A stretch of DNA of 64,000 nucleotides from Ursus arctos (GCF_023065955.2 NW_026622997.1:5814001-5878000); one strand, 5' to 3'; shown: positions 12,085-22,576, numbered from the stretch's first letter. Made by a program: numbers and translations. Notes: generated by a model from the letters alone, not told the origin.

Positions 12085-12205
12085 ATGCAAGCTCCAAAAG
12101 GATAGGGGTGTATCTGTCTGTCTAGCCCTTCAGTCACTTGGAAAGTGAGTGGCACATGGTAGGTAGCAGGTGCTCAAAACATATTTGTTAATTAAAGAAT
12201 TAATG
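12085..12205 (+). mobile_element. L2 3' end
   Basis: 'agctccaaaaggataggggt', 'gtatctgtctgtctag', 'tggcacatggtaggtagcag' and 'gtgctcaaaacatatttgtt' match the closing 120 bases of L2 ('agctccatgagggcaggg...ggcacatagtaggcgctcaataaatatttgtt'). It ends in 'aattaaagaattaatga', the expected terminal direct-repeat area. Confidence 0.65.
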
Positions 12206-13209
12206 ACAACAGTGTGTTTTGATGCACCCCAAAATAAGGGAGACTCAGTTAACAAAAATTGTGATTTCTGATGAACTAGCATAATCTGCTTACTGTTCTG
12301 AGTTCTGGAATTTTAGAAGAGGGCAAAATTGAGATCTAAGATGCTCAGCTCCTTGCTCCTATCCAGTGGTGCTAGGGGACAAGACACACTGTGTTGCCAC
12401 CAGCCTGGGTGTTCGCACATCATACCAGTGCTATTTACTCCAAGTGTCCGTGTGTCAGTCAAAGAACATTGCTTTATGGGGACCCCTGGTCTGGGTAAAT
12501 TCTACTCCAAAATGCAGTTGTCTTTCTTTATCCATACAGCCATTTTCTTCTCACAACCCAGTCTCAGTAACACTTAACCCTAGGCCATGCATTAAGCAAA
12601 GATTTCCTCCTTATTACCAGTTCCTTGGAAAAATAAGCTCGATTTCTGTTGTAGGTTTTCGAGAATTAGCAGGGTGGACCTGGAAACTTTCGTCTCTGCC
12701 TAAGCTGATTTGAAAAGCAAAAGCAGATCACCTGCCAGGCCACAAGAGGACAGCAGTGGTTTGAGATCCAGGTTGCTGCTTCCTTCGCTGGACCCTCATT
12801 ACTGTGCTACCTGCGTGAGTTAGAGACTGGTTTTGTCATTCTGTTCCAGCTTTCTGATATGAAGAGATGCTTCTTGGTTAAAATGGGCAGGAAAAATCTC
12901 AGAATGATTTCAGTGTTGCCAAGCTAAAATTATGCTGTGTTTTCTGTTCTTCTAGAATATTACCGTTAATCTCTAATATCACAGAGTCTCACTGAGAAAA
13001 TATGTGAAGTGATGTACTTAATTAAAAGGCAAACGGAAGCCATTCCTGTGGTGTCTTCTGGTCTACCTGATCTGAAGAGGGGTGACACCTTTAGTGGCAT
13101 GTGCTCAATGTCACAGAATTATTTCCTGATCTCATATTGCAGTGTTTCCTTTGCAGTAATCCAACAAAATTTTAGGACTCTTACAAATTTTTTTCGCTAA
13201 ATAAATATT
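12206..13209. other. No recognised feature
   Basis: Two overlapping plus-strand frames (12,329-12,577 and 12,366-12,713) have no recognised domain and I see no coordinated splice sites. The remainder is AT-rich and unassigned. Confidence 0.45.
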
Positions 13210-13239
13210 TCACTCAAAGAGCATTTACTGAATACTTAC

Positions 13240-13284
<45 letters not shown>

Positions 13285-13440
13285 GGGATACAAACATGTA
13301 CGCACCACAGTTCTGGGTTGGAGCTGTTCTTGGGGCGGTGCAGGCAAGGGACAGACATTTAAACTAAAATTAAATGCTGACATGAGGAGTGTCATGCAAA
13401 AGTCTGGGGGTGGGATGGGGGGCCCTAGTGCAGAAGACTC
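13210..13440 (-). mobile_element. L2 3' end, antisense, with TA microsatellite inside
   Basis: 'agagcatttactgaatactt' and 'actgtgca', then after the TA tract 'ggcagggatacaaacatgta', fit reversed L2 ('atttattgagcgcctactatgtgcca...ctggggatacagcagtg'). The TA run at 13,245-13,281 expanded inside it. Confidence 0.45.
13245..13281. repeat. (TA)n microsatellite
   Basis: About 18 uninterrupted TA units. The Ile-Tyr repeat in the overlapping open frame comes from this tract. Long TA tracts are unstable and can extrude cruciforms. Confidence 0.95.
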
Positions 13441-13529
13441 TGCAGGGACTAAGAGGGTTAACAGATGAATGGGTCCTTTGGGGAAAAGTATTTAACGCCT
13501 TGTCCTCACCTCAAAAACCTGCTCTCCAT

Positions 13530-13770
13530 GAATAACAACTAATGCTTAGTGAGATTTTATCATGGGCCAGGTACTGTGCTACCTGCTTTTAATGGATGGT
13601 GTTTATTAACATCGTAAATTTGGGAGGGAGGTATTAGGACATACTGTTTCTCAGATGGAAGAGCAAAGGTTTGGAAAAGCAAAGTAAACGGCCCAAAGTC
13701 TCACAACTAGTGAGCAGTATGCTGAGGCCTGGAGAGTTGAGTGCCTGGAGCTAACCATTATTCCGTACCA
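13530..13770 (-). mobile_element. MIR, antisense
   Basis: 'gggccaggtactgtgctacc', 'tttctcagatggaagagca', 'gcccaaagtctcacaactag' and 'tgagtgcctggagctaacca' keep the MIR order in reverse complement over most of the element, including the conserved 'tcacacagctagt' core region. Divergence is high, as expected. Confidence 0.65.
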
Positions 13771-15496
13771 TCTTCCAGTTCTGCCTGCTGGGTTCCTGCT
13801 CTGGATTCCCTGCTCCCTGTAATCACCTCTGGCCCTCTTCCAGGCCCAGTGGTCACTCCATATGGGTTTTTCCCAGGCCAAGCAACAGGACCTTCCTGCT
13901 GATTCACTGAGCTAAACAGACAGTCCCTTCTGCAGTGATGAATGCTGGCACCCTGGTTTCGGGGGCTTGAACTAGGTGGCCATTCCACTGGCTCAACCAT
14001 GGCTGGTGACTGCTTTGGTCTTACCTGCCACAACAGTTTTGTCACAGCAGTTCTAAACTGAGGCAAAGGTGATATGTCATCCATTGTAACATTTCTTGCA
14101 CCGGGCATAGGGCCTGACGCGTTCACTAATAATTCATCCGTTCAAAACACATGAATGACTATAAAACATAAATTCTGCACATTTAAGAGCAAAAATTTCT
14201 GGTCCTACTTATAACCTCCTAAATATCTCTCTGTAGGTAACTCGTTGCAGGTGAGCAATCTGTAATCTCTTCATTGCCATTCCACCAGACTGAACATTTT
14301 AGGTTTACATAATTTAAAGCTTCTTGGTTACCCATCTTTTATACATCCATGACAATGTTGCGTATTTCTCGGTCAGCATTTGTTCTTTATTTTTTATGCT
14401 TTGTTATCTCCCTGAACAAGATTTTAATGAAATTCCACACAATCAAGTGTATAGGACATGGTAACTGTTTTATGGAAAGCTCTTTGGAACTGATCTTCTT
14501 CATGTTCACTCTTGAAATGAAAAAAAAACAAAAAAAAAAAAACCAAAAAAACCCCAAACAACAGTTCTATGTTCAAATGTCCAGTATTTAAAAATGTCCA
14601 GTAGTCTCTGAATACAAGTGAATAGAAAGAGACCACATCTGGACACCTCTGGGCCAGCACCACCTCACACTCATGCAATACACCTGAGACATCTGTGTAT
14701 TTAACGCCGTTTTTAAAATTTACCTTCTGTCCCTGCGATACACTAAAATGTACTGCAGTTATACACACATCTCTGGCTCCGAGACATCTGGACGAGGTTT
14801 TGATGATGCCGAAGCTCTGACTGTTGCATTATGTCAATTTCCCTTGACAGAAAAGTAATTCTGTGAAGCCAGAAGGTTGAGGAGTGGCTCGGATAGTCTG
14901 GGCACGCAATGCTCTGGTAGGACCGAATAACTTGACCTCACAGGATCTTTCTCTGTGAGCTCCCCCTCCAGGAGATAACAACACAGCCAGGTGAAGGAGG
15001 GACAGTTAAGTTAGGAGCAACCTCTGATTTAATGTAACTTGCCCTCCCCATTCCCTGACCCTATCCAGCCACGTCCCCTCTGTGTCCTCTGTTTTACTAC
15101 CTGAGCCCCCGGACTTTGATCAGGTGTGAGTACCTCAGACCCAGCCGCCACTTTTCTAGCTTAAGGTTGCGGTTGGGATAATATCATGAATAATTTGTGA
15201 AACAAAGACGTTCTTAAAACACCTAATGAAGTTTCTGTTCGGCCTTGCTTTTTCTGTGGTATAAAGATGGACATTTCCAGTAGGAAACATATCAGGTTAC
15301 CACGCGTTAACGAGTAAAAATTTACCACTTCTGGTATATTTTTTTTTCTCCTTTCCCTTCAAATTACCTAGGAAAAAAAGTTGCCTCTAGGGTATTTCGG
15401 AAAAAGACCCGGGTCACAGTTAAGAACCTGTTTCCTTATCTACCTCTAAGCTGTGCGTATCCTATAACCTCCTGTCACAGAGATTAGAATTTAAGG
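13771..15496. other. No recognised gene; A-rich tract at 14,519-14,565
   Basis: A 122-codon minus frame (13,758-14,126) and a 114-codon minus frame (14,424-14,768) have no recognised domain. The latter runs through an A/C-rich tract at 14,519-14,565 that looks like an old poly(A) tail. A small direct repeat of 'atgtccagta' occurs at about 14,577 and 14,594. Confidence 0.4.
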
Positions 15497-15512
15497 AAGA
15501 ACCTAGTAGAAG

Positions 15513-15710
15513 GGGGCGCCTGAATGGCTCAGTCGTTAAGCGTCTGCCTTCGGCTCAGGGAGTGATCCCGGCGTTATGGGATCGAGCCCCACGTCAGGCT
15601 CCTCCGCTGGGAGCCTGCTTCTTCCTCTCCCACTCCCCCTGCTTGTGTTCCCTCTCTCGCTGGCTGTCTCTATCTCTGTCGAATAAATAAAATCTTAAAA
15701 AAAAAAAAAA
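15513..15710 (+). mobile_element. Can-SINE, sense
   Basis: Head 'ggggcgcctgaatggctcag', B-box-like 'gggatcgagcccc' near 15,578-15,590, TC-rich middle, then 'aataaataaaatctt' and a pure A tail. Target duplications 'aagaacctagtagaag' (15,497-15,512) and 'aagaatccagtagaag' (15,711-15,726) differ at two positions, so this copy is slightly older than the 2.2-kb one. Full length. Confidence 0.96.
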
Positions 15711-15726
15711 AAGAATCCAGTAGAAG

Positions 15727-16286
15727 TTTAGGGTAAAATATTTTGGAATATGGTAAATTATGATCAACGATATACTTTGGTAAGTTTTTTAGATGGGCTT
15801 GTGAGAAAGCCAGGAGACAGACTCAGGAAAGTGAGGTGGCAGAAAGACACGCAATCAGATTTACCAGACTCAGAGTAAGACTGCAGGGCTGTCCGCTCCC
15901 AGGGCTCTATAGGTCTGTGGGTATATACGAAGAGTAATCACAGGCCTGATGCTGTAAGTTAAAAATAAGTATGTTATGTAGTTTTAAAAGTTTCTTAGTC
16001 ATGAAATTTTACACTGTCTTTTAAACCTTAAGGCTAAACAAAATTAACTGCCTGTCCAATTTCTAATTAAATACTTCACTTGTTATTCACGTTACTCAGG
16101 CTATATTTTACATTGTTTCTAGATGGTGTTGCTGTGAGATTCATTATTGTGGTTAAGGCAGGTGTGAGAGGAAATATCTTTTGTGGCTATATATGTACCA
16201 ATTTTTATTGTATGCATGTTATTTTTATTATATGGTTAAGATATTATTAAATTGTGCACCTGGAATGGGTAGAATTTGCAACTCTT
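15727..16286. other. No recognised feature
   Basis: AT-rich DNA leading into a TC-rich run (16,287-16,312). No repeat or gene recognised. Confidence 0.45.
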
Positions 16287-16315
16287 TCTTTCTCTGTCTG
16301 TCTCTCTCTCTCCCG

Positions 16316-16349
<34 letters not shown>
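16287..16349. repeat. Compound (TC)n/(TG)n microsatellite
   Basis: A TCTG/TC-rich run (16,287-16,312) passes into about 17 TG units (16,315-16,349, with one GC interruption at the start). The Val-Cys repeat in the overlapping frame is an artefact. Confidence 0.92.
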
Positions 16350-16464
16350 GCTTACCTTAATAAGTCATCCAAGACAGAGTCGATCACCCCAGGAAGAGCT
16401 ACATCGCTCATCAGGGATTCTCACAAAAGGAAAGTAGGCACATTGAAAGTTTGTTCATTTTTCC

Positions 16465-16942
16465 TTTTTTTTTTTGCTTTATTTTTTTTATTGTTATGAT
16501 ATATTACTCACCATACAGTACAGCTGTAGCTTTTGATGTGGTGTTCCATGATTCATTGTTTGCATATAACACCCAGTGCTCCATGCAAAATGTGCCCTCC
16601 TTAATACCCTACACTGGGCTAGCCCAACCCCCCCCAGCCCCGTCCCCTCTAAAACCTTCAGTTTGTGTCCCGGAGTCTATAGTCTCTCATGATTCGTCTC
16701 CCCCTCTGAATTCCCCCTTCATTTTTCCCTTCCTTCTCCTAACGTCCTCCGCGCTATTCCTTATGTTCCACATATAAGTGAAACCACATCATAATTGTCT
16801 TTTTCTGCTTGACTTATTTCACTCAGCATAATCTCCTCCAGTTCCATCCATGTTGATGCAAATGTATAATCATCCTTTCTGATGGCTGAGTAATATTCCA
16901 TTGTATAAATGGATAAAGAAGATGTGGTCCACATATACAATA
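16465..16942 (-). mobile_element. Young L1 3' end, antisense, with probable 5' inversion
   Basis: The minus strand encodes the end of L1 ORF2 (within 16,761-16,955, including MEYYSAIRKDDYTFASTWME, then MLSEISQAEKDNY), followed by the 3' UTR shared with the copies at 45.8 and 49.4 kb. After 'attccattgtat' (ends about 16,906) the sequence switches to the L1 sense strand ('aaatggataaagaagatgtg', then 'gtccacatatacaat'), a short inverted 5' segment of about 36 bp. Likely target duplication: 'tttgttcatttttcc' (16,450-16,464) and a shortened 'tttgtttttcc' (16,943-16,953). Confidence 0.85.
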
Positions 16943-16953
16943 TTTGTTTTTCC

Positions 16954-17442
16954 ATAAGAGAAATTGGAACGAGTGTGAAGTTGAATTCCTATCTCAGACA
17001 CAGCAAAAGGTCCTGTTTTTGGAAAATCAGAATATTTCCTTGAATAAAGTAAGAAATGCAGGTAAACCAGTTCCCTGGTGCCTGGGAAACGAGACAGTAC
17101 TCCAAATGCTGGGAGAAAGGAAATTGAGCAAGGGGGGAGGGGGCATTCAAGTTGATATTTTAAGCATAACAAGAATAAAAGTGTGGAGTGTGTGGAGTTC
17201 TAAGACCCTTTTTCTGAAAGAATTATTGATTTACTTAAAATCGGAAAATGTGAACACTTTTTGTGTTTTTTTCTTCCATTTTTTAAATTACATTTCACTT
17301 ATGAAATGCCAGACTAATTCAGACTAAAGGAAAATATTTAGTTCCATGAGTGGACTTAGGGTCCAGGTGGAGGTAGGGTCTTGCAGTAAGCTGAAAAATC
17401 AGCAGAGAAAGTTGGGTTTGCTGATTAATCACCAGTTCTACT
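16954..17442. other. No recognised feature
   Basis: A 127-codon plus frame (16,944-17,327) overlaps the L1 edge and shows no domain. Nothing else recognised. Confidence 0.45.
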
Positions 17443-17598
17443 GGTGGGTTTCTTTCAAGAGCTTTCTTTTCTTACATGGAAAGACATTTGTTCCTCTATA
17501 ATGGGTTTGCAACACAAAATGGTGGGTTTCTTTTCTTAAGAGCATTTTCTTACATGGAAAGACATTTGTTCCTCTATAATGGGTTTGCAACACAAAAT
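17443..17598. repeat. 78-bp tandem duplication (two copies)
   Basis: Copy 1 is 17,443-17,520 and copy 2 is 17,521-17,598. From 'tacatggaaagacat' (17,473 and 17,551) to 'aacacaaaat' they appear identical; the first 25 or so bases differ by small rearrangements around a 'ttctttt' motif. Because 78 is divisible by three, the plus frame 17,476-17,772 carries a 26-residue repeat (MERHLFLYNGFATQN twice). No other sign of coding is seen. Confidence 0.95.
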
Positions 17599-18075
17599 GA
17601 AACAAACTTCTCTATGTTGCGGTACTTCTTGCAGGGCATTTGGGTGGCATTTATTACCCTGAAATGGTTCATTTACATAATGAGATCCAGAAGACCAAAA
17701 ACTTCGGCAGATAAGCAGCTTTCCTACTTCTGGGAACCGCTCCCAGGGCTCTGTAGGGAAAGGAAGTCATAGGACCAGAGTCCTTCAGAGATCGCAGTGT
17801 GCTTTTCTGCTACTTTTTATGCCTAATGAAATAGTGGAAACCGTTGACAAGATAGAAAATGGGTTTCTGTTCGCCCAGGGCTTTCACCAACCCGCCACAT
17901 GCCTTGTACAGATCTCCTCTGTTTTCAAGGGGATGATCATGTTGGGTTATTTTGCAAGGACGAGAACAGAAATTATCATGAGTAGGTCACAAGTAGGAAC
18001 AATCTTTAAGTTTTTGTTAAACGGAAGAATGCTAGAAATAGTTTGCAATGATAATAAAAGAACAAAAAAGGGATT
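17599..18075. other. No recognised feature
   Basis: Single-copy-looking DNA between the tandem duplication and a Can-SINE. The 88-codon plus frame 17,819-18,085 has no recognised domain. Confidence 0.45.
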
Positions 18076-18090
18076 AAAATACTGAACATA

Positions 18091-18285
18091 CAGGGGCGCC
18101 TGGGGGGCGCAGGCGTTAGGCGTCTGCCTTCGGCTCAGGGCGTGATCCCAGGGTCCTGGGATCGAGCCCCGCATCAGGCTTCTCCGCTGGGAGCCTGCTT
18201 CTTCCTCTCCCACTCCCCCTGCTTGTGTTCCCTCTCTCGCTGGCTGTCTCTCTCTGTCAAATAAATAAATTAAATCTTTTTTAAA
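18091..18285 (+). mobile_element. Can-SINE, sense
   Basis: Head 'ggggcgcctggggggcgcag', B-box-like 'gggatcgagcccc', TC-rich middle, then 'aaataaataaattaaatc' and an A tail. The perfect 15-bp target duplication 'aaaatactgaacata' is at 18,076-18,090 and 18,286-18,300. The head is of the '...ggcgcag...' type rather than the 'ggctcag' type seen at 15.5 kb, so at least two head variants were active. Confidence 0.97.
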
Positions 18286-18300
18286 AAAATACTGAACATA

Positions 18301-19009
18301 TAAACTAATTTGTAGATAAAAATAAACATGGAGCAACTTCTCTTGAACATTTTCCGTAACCCATTTTTGTAACTTAATGGGCAGAGGACCATTATGGGTT
18401 ATAGAATTACTTTCAGGGCCTCTGGCTGGACTTTTTAAAATGCATGATCATGAAGCAAAATTTCACTATGATGAAGCTATTTAAATGTGATCAGTTGCTT
18501 TAAGGGTACAAAGCCCAATGGAAATTTTCCAGGTATTTAATAATTGTTTCTAGTTCTAATTTCCCTCATAGAAGGGTCAAGGAGAAGCAGATATTTTAAG
18601 CTATTTAGAGAGTCCATTAAAGATGATGATTAGTTGGAAAAAAACAGCAAATAGAGGGTTATTTTCAAGATGGAATTACAAAAATTTCAAATATTTGCCA
18701 GCGATATTCTAGTAACATTCTATGACCCAGTATGATGTGGCAGCTCTTATTAATTTTCACCTTTGCTTCTTTTTCTTATATCCAACAGCAACTGCCTGGA
18801 ATTGGCATCAGGTTAAATTCCGAGTTGGAAATAGTCACTGACGGATGTCATCTCGAACTTGGAGAGTAAGAAAGGACAGCTTCGTAAATTCTCACTCAGT
18901 AGCCATCAGACAGAGGGAGTACCGTCTTTGACAGCAGTTCACTATGAGACACATGTCAATGACAGCCTATCTCCTCCTCCTTTATAGAATGGAGTTGCCC
19001 CACTGTATT
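18301..19009. other. No recognised feature
   Basis: AT-rich, no repeat, open frame or RNA gene that I can support. Confidence 0.45.
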
Positions 19010-19205
19010 CTTATTCATTAGCATAAAAGGTATTTACTGAATGTGCATAGCACTATGCTAGTCATGAGAAAGTCATAAAGAATTAGTACATTCTCAACTT
19101 TTAAGACGTTTCTCCTTTTGTTGGTGGGAGGAGAGCCCAGGGCAAGACGCATTTAAAAAGTCAAATAAAACCAAGAAATTCTACCTCAGGCAGGTGATCA
19201 AGGTC
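19010..19205 (-). mobile_element. L2 3' end, antisense (tentative)
   Basis: 'aaaggtatttactgaatgtg', 'catagcactatgctag', 'tactttaaaagt'-like filler and 'attctcaacttttaag' resemble the start of reversed L2. Diverged, edges uncertain. Confidence 0.4.
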
Positions 19206-19209
19206 AACA

Positions 19210-19690
19210 TTAACAGGGTAAGTCATGTTAATAGTATGTAATTTTGATATAAGAATGACACTTTACCTCTGGAGTTCCTTCCCCAAACCCCACTACCCCA
19301 GCCTGATCATGAGGAAAACATCCGACAAACTCAGCTGAAGGACATTCCCCACAATATCTGACCAGTACTCCTCAAACTGAGAAGGTCATCGAAAGCCAGG
19401 AAAGTCTGAGAAACAGTCACAGCCAAGAGGAGCCTAAGGAGACATGACTAAACGCAATGCAACATCTTGGATAGGATCCTGGAACAGAAAAAGGACATTC
19501 AGCAAGAACTACGGAGGAAATCTGACTAAAGTATGGACTTAATAATAGAGTATTGATATTGGCTAATTATAACAAAGGAACTACACTAATGTAAGAGCTC
19601 TGCAGAGAATTCCCTGTACGATTTTAAGTTTCTTGGTAAGTCTAAAACAATTCTAAAATATATATTTTTTTAAAAAAACAAAAACAGGTA
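19210..19690 (+). mobile_element. Old L1 3' UTR
   Basis: 'gagacatgactaaacgcaat', 'cttggataggatcctggaac', 'agaaaaaggacattcagcaa' and 'gtatggacttaataatagag' follow the 3' UTR of L1MC/L1ME-type elements ('gagacatgacaactaaatgcaatg...tggattggatcctggaccag'). The end is A-rich near 19,665-19,687. Confidence 0.6.
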
Positions 19691-19714
19691 TTTGGACAAG
19701 AGTGTAAGACAGCT

Positions 19715-19940
19715 AACATTAATTAACAGGGTTCTCTGTACCTGACACTGTGCTAAGTATTTTACAAAAATTAATCTGCTTAATATGCACAATAATCTTG
19801 TGAGTTCAATGTTATGATTATCCTCATTTCAGAACCCAAGAAACGGAGACACAAAACAATGCAAAAATCAACCAGGACCTCAAAGGCATTCCAGGCAGGC
19901 TTAGAACCCAGGCACACGCGCTCACCACGCTACTCTGTTT
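19715..19940 (-). mobile_element. MIR, antisense
   Basis: 'tgacactgtgctaagtattt', 'ctgcttaatatgcacaataa', 'tcctcatttcagaacccaag' and 'ggcttagaacccaggcac' give nearly the whole MIR in reverse orientation. Good order, moderate divergence. Confidence 0.75.
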
Positions 19941-20521
19941 CTCAGCATGTGATCAAGAGCTAGCAGAGTTCCTGGACAAGAATGGTTGGGGTGAGAGGAT
20001 GAGCAGTGCTGCAGCCTTGGATAATGAGTGAACAATGTGTAAAAAAAAAAAATGGATTACTGAATCAGTAGAGTTTGGGACTGGCTTCCCACAAAGAAAT
20101 AAAGTAATAAAATCAGATTCTGATCTCATATCATCCATAAAAACACGTGTCACATATACTCAGAACCTGAATTTGAAAAGCAAAAGGTAAAACTCTCAGA
20201 ACTTTGCAACTTATTTGTTGATACCGTGTTAGGAAAGGTTTATTAAATAAGATACAAATGACATAAACCATAAAGGAAATATTGGTAAATTGGTTATTAA
20301 AAATAACACCTCTACACAAGAGACTCTATAAGCAAAGTGAGAACACAAGCCACAAGTGGCCAAAGTTATTTGTAATAAACAAAACTGACAAATACCCAGA
20401 ATATAAAAAAATTCTCCAAAAGATAAGAAAAGGCAAAATAAACATAGAAAAATGAACAAAAGATATAAAAAGAGAATTCACGAAGAACAAGGTTCAAATA
20501 GGCACTGAATGTATGAGAAGA

Positions 20522-20632
20522 CGTGTAAGCAAATACAGAGTAAAACGAGGCCCCGTTCCAGCAAGACGGCTAGACAGTGTCGATGGGAGGCGGAGAGCAG
20601 ATGTTGGCGGGGGGAGCGAGAGGCGCACGTGG
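20522..20632. other. Small CpG-dense patch inside an old L1
   Basis: By eye about ten CpG dinucleotides fall within some 110 bp, in a window that is otherwise CpG-poor. It lies inside a decayed L1, where CpG should have been lost to methylation and deamination. It is far too short to be a standard CpG island and no promoter motif is evident. Confidence 0.6.
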
Positions 20633-20936
20633 GGAAACAGGTGCTCTTCCCCATTTTCTAGCCATAGTGTACAGTGTGCCAACTTTGACATCACTTAGGC
20701 AATTCTGGAAGCTTGGGGTCCCACGTCATCCACAACTTGGAAATTCGACTTCCAGGTATGTGCCTTGGAGAGACCCTTGCCCCGTGTTCCAGGAGATGAG
20801 TACGAGAATGTGCATGACCTTCACGTTTGAATGGAGTGAGCGCATGAACTGTAGTTTTGAAATAACATAGCAGCTAAAATGAATGGGTTGCATCTACATG
20901 TATCAGCATAGATAAATTTGAAGTGTTAAACTTTTA

Positions 20937-21137
20937 TTTTTTTTTTTTTAAAGATTTTATTTATTTATTCGACAGGATAGAGACAGCCAGCGAGAGAGGG
21001 AACACAAGCAGGGGGAGTGGGAGAGGAAGAAGCAGGCTCATAGAGGAAGAGCCTGATGTGGGGCTCGATCCCAGATCGCCGGGATCACGCCCTGAGCCGA
21101 AGGCAGATGCTCAACCACTGTGCCACCCAGACGCCCC
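20937..21137 (-). mobile_element. Can-SINE, antisense, nested in L1
   Basis: T-run, 'aaagattttatttatttatt', purine-rich middle, then a head ending 'cacccagacgcccc'. The 18-bp target duplication 'tgaagtgttaaactttta' is at 20,919-20,936 and 21,138-21,155 and is perfect. The head has small changes from the 2.2-kb copy. Confidence 0.97.
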
Positions 21138-21507
21138 TGAAGTGTTAAACTTTTAAAAGCTAGTTATAAAATGTTATAGGCCATGTAATCCAATTTATGT
21201 GATAATTAAATATACAGAAGAAGAGAACGTGTCGTTTTTAAACACATTCATATATAAAACATATGTGGAATAATACATACCAACTTAAAAATTTATCTCA
21301 GGGATAAGAGAAGGTGGAGATAGAGTGGTTGTTTGTATTTACCTGCATTTGTAATGCTTTATTTTAAAAAAATTGTCTACAATAATATAGTAAAATGGTA
21401 GCTTCTGCTTGGACTCCAGGGAAGGCAAGGGTTGCCTGTTACATTATTCTGCTTTTCTGTGTTTGAAATGTTTCACAGTTGAAAATAAAGAAAAATGTAA
21501 AGCACGT

Positions 21508-21531
21508 ACTTTTATTATTATTATTATTAAT
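21508..21531. repeat. (TTA)n short microsatellite
   Basis: About seven ATT units, at the end of the preceding L1, probably grown from its A-rich tail. Confidence 0.85.
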
Positions 21532-21569
21532 TAGGGAAGTGAAATATCCTCAAAAGCAAAAGCTTAGGG

Positions 21570-21790
21570 ACTGTTATTTATTCACTGACAACACATTTCT
21601 GTGCAGTCCAAGTGGTACTTGGGCATTGAGATGATAAAATCAGGGTGGCATCATCCCTATCCTTGGGGTCCGGCCAGAACACAAATGGGACCCACAGGGT
21701 GGCAGCCATCAGGGGGTGCGGGCCAGACATCAGAGCACTTCGTCCAGGGTGTGCGGGGAAGGTGTCATCAAGGAAGCTGGTGAGGAACCA
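21570..21790 (-). mobile_element. L2, antisense (tentative)
   Basis: 'ttatttattcactgacaaca', 'cccaagtggtacttgggcat'-like text and 'atccctatccttggggtc' then 'gggaaggtgtcatcaagga' fit reversed L2 3' sequence ('atccctgccctcatgg...ggaaggcctcactgagaagg'). Strongly diverged. Confidence 0.4.
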
Positions 21791-21889
21791 AATCCTCCAG
21801 GATGAGTACATGCTGACCCAACAGACTAGTAGGAATGGGGAAGAGTGGGTGCACGGAGCCCTGTTCAGGCTCCCGGACATCTGAGCTAT

Positions 21890-22576
21890 TCAATTAGCAT
21901 CGATGGAGCGCTTTCTAGGTGTTAAGGGTTGGGCTCAGTGGGTGGGGAACTCCGAGCGCCTACAGTTTACCCTCCACATTAAGCATTCAGCGTTGTCTAT
22001 GACTTATCAGGCTGTCTAGAGAAAAAGCGCCAGAAATACAGGCCTCAGCTCTGTGCCCCGAATTTGTCCATTAGGGGACTGGTAGTGGAAAGTTTGTGAC
22101 CTATGACAGGGACCCCCTAGAGGAGATGGGAAGAGAAACAGGAGAGAGGGTTGAGGCAGGGAGCTAGAGCGAGCGGGCCTATTAGCCTACAAGGGAGGTC
22201 TGAGCAAATTAGAAAAACACAAGTTAGAGAAGTGCTCCCTTTGCCAGAGCGCATAGTTCGGCGAGTGGAGTGTAGACAGACTTCAACCTGGCCCTGTTAT
22301 TTAATGTGCAAAGTGTGTAAACTACGTGACAACCTCAAGCACGCGCTCCTTAAACCACGTTCAGGCAAGACAGTGAATGTGGCCTACATCTTTGTTGTCT
22401 CGCTGTGTGCCCATGTCCCCCTGGGATCTGGAAGGGACTGCTCCCCTGACTCCTGATCTGGAGATAGCCTGGATGCCCTTGAATCTTGTCCTCATGGGGG
22501 CTCCAGCCCACTCCTCTCAGGAAATCTGACAGGGGTTCTGTTTCACCTTCCTGGGCTGGGTGTCTGCTTCCTTCTG
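21890..22576. other. No recognised feature
   Basis: Moderately GC-rich single-copy-looking DNA. Plus frame 22,151-22,456 (101 codons) and minus frame 22,350-22,613 (87 codons) overlap and have no recognised domain. Confidence 0.45.

Larger units (their letters stand above)
20150..21500 (+). mobile_element. Old L1: ORF2 3' part and 3' UTR, split by a Can-SINE
   Basis: Left part: 'agaaaaatgaacaaaagata', 'aagagaattcacgaagaaca', then (after a CpG-rich patch) 'acttggaaattcgacttcca' and 'ggtatgtgcctt', as in ORF2 3' regions of L1M. Right part, after the SINE: 'ccaatttatgtgataa', 'ttatctcagggataagaga' and 'tttgaaatgtttcacagtt'. All frames are broken. The SINE at 20,937-21,137 is inserted inside it. 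Confidence 0.6.

Noticed and set aside
15513..15590. tRNA gene from A- and B-box-like motifs
   Set aside because: The motifs belong to the Can-SINE head. No cloverleaf, and SINE body and tail follow. The same applies to the other Can-SINEs.
17476..17772. Repeat-containing gene over the 78-bp duplication
   Set aside because: The frame is kept only because the period is divisible by three. No promoter, domain or conservation evidence is available.
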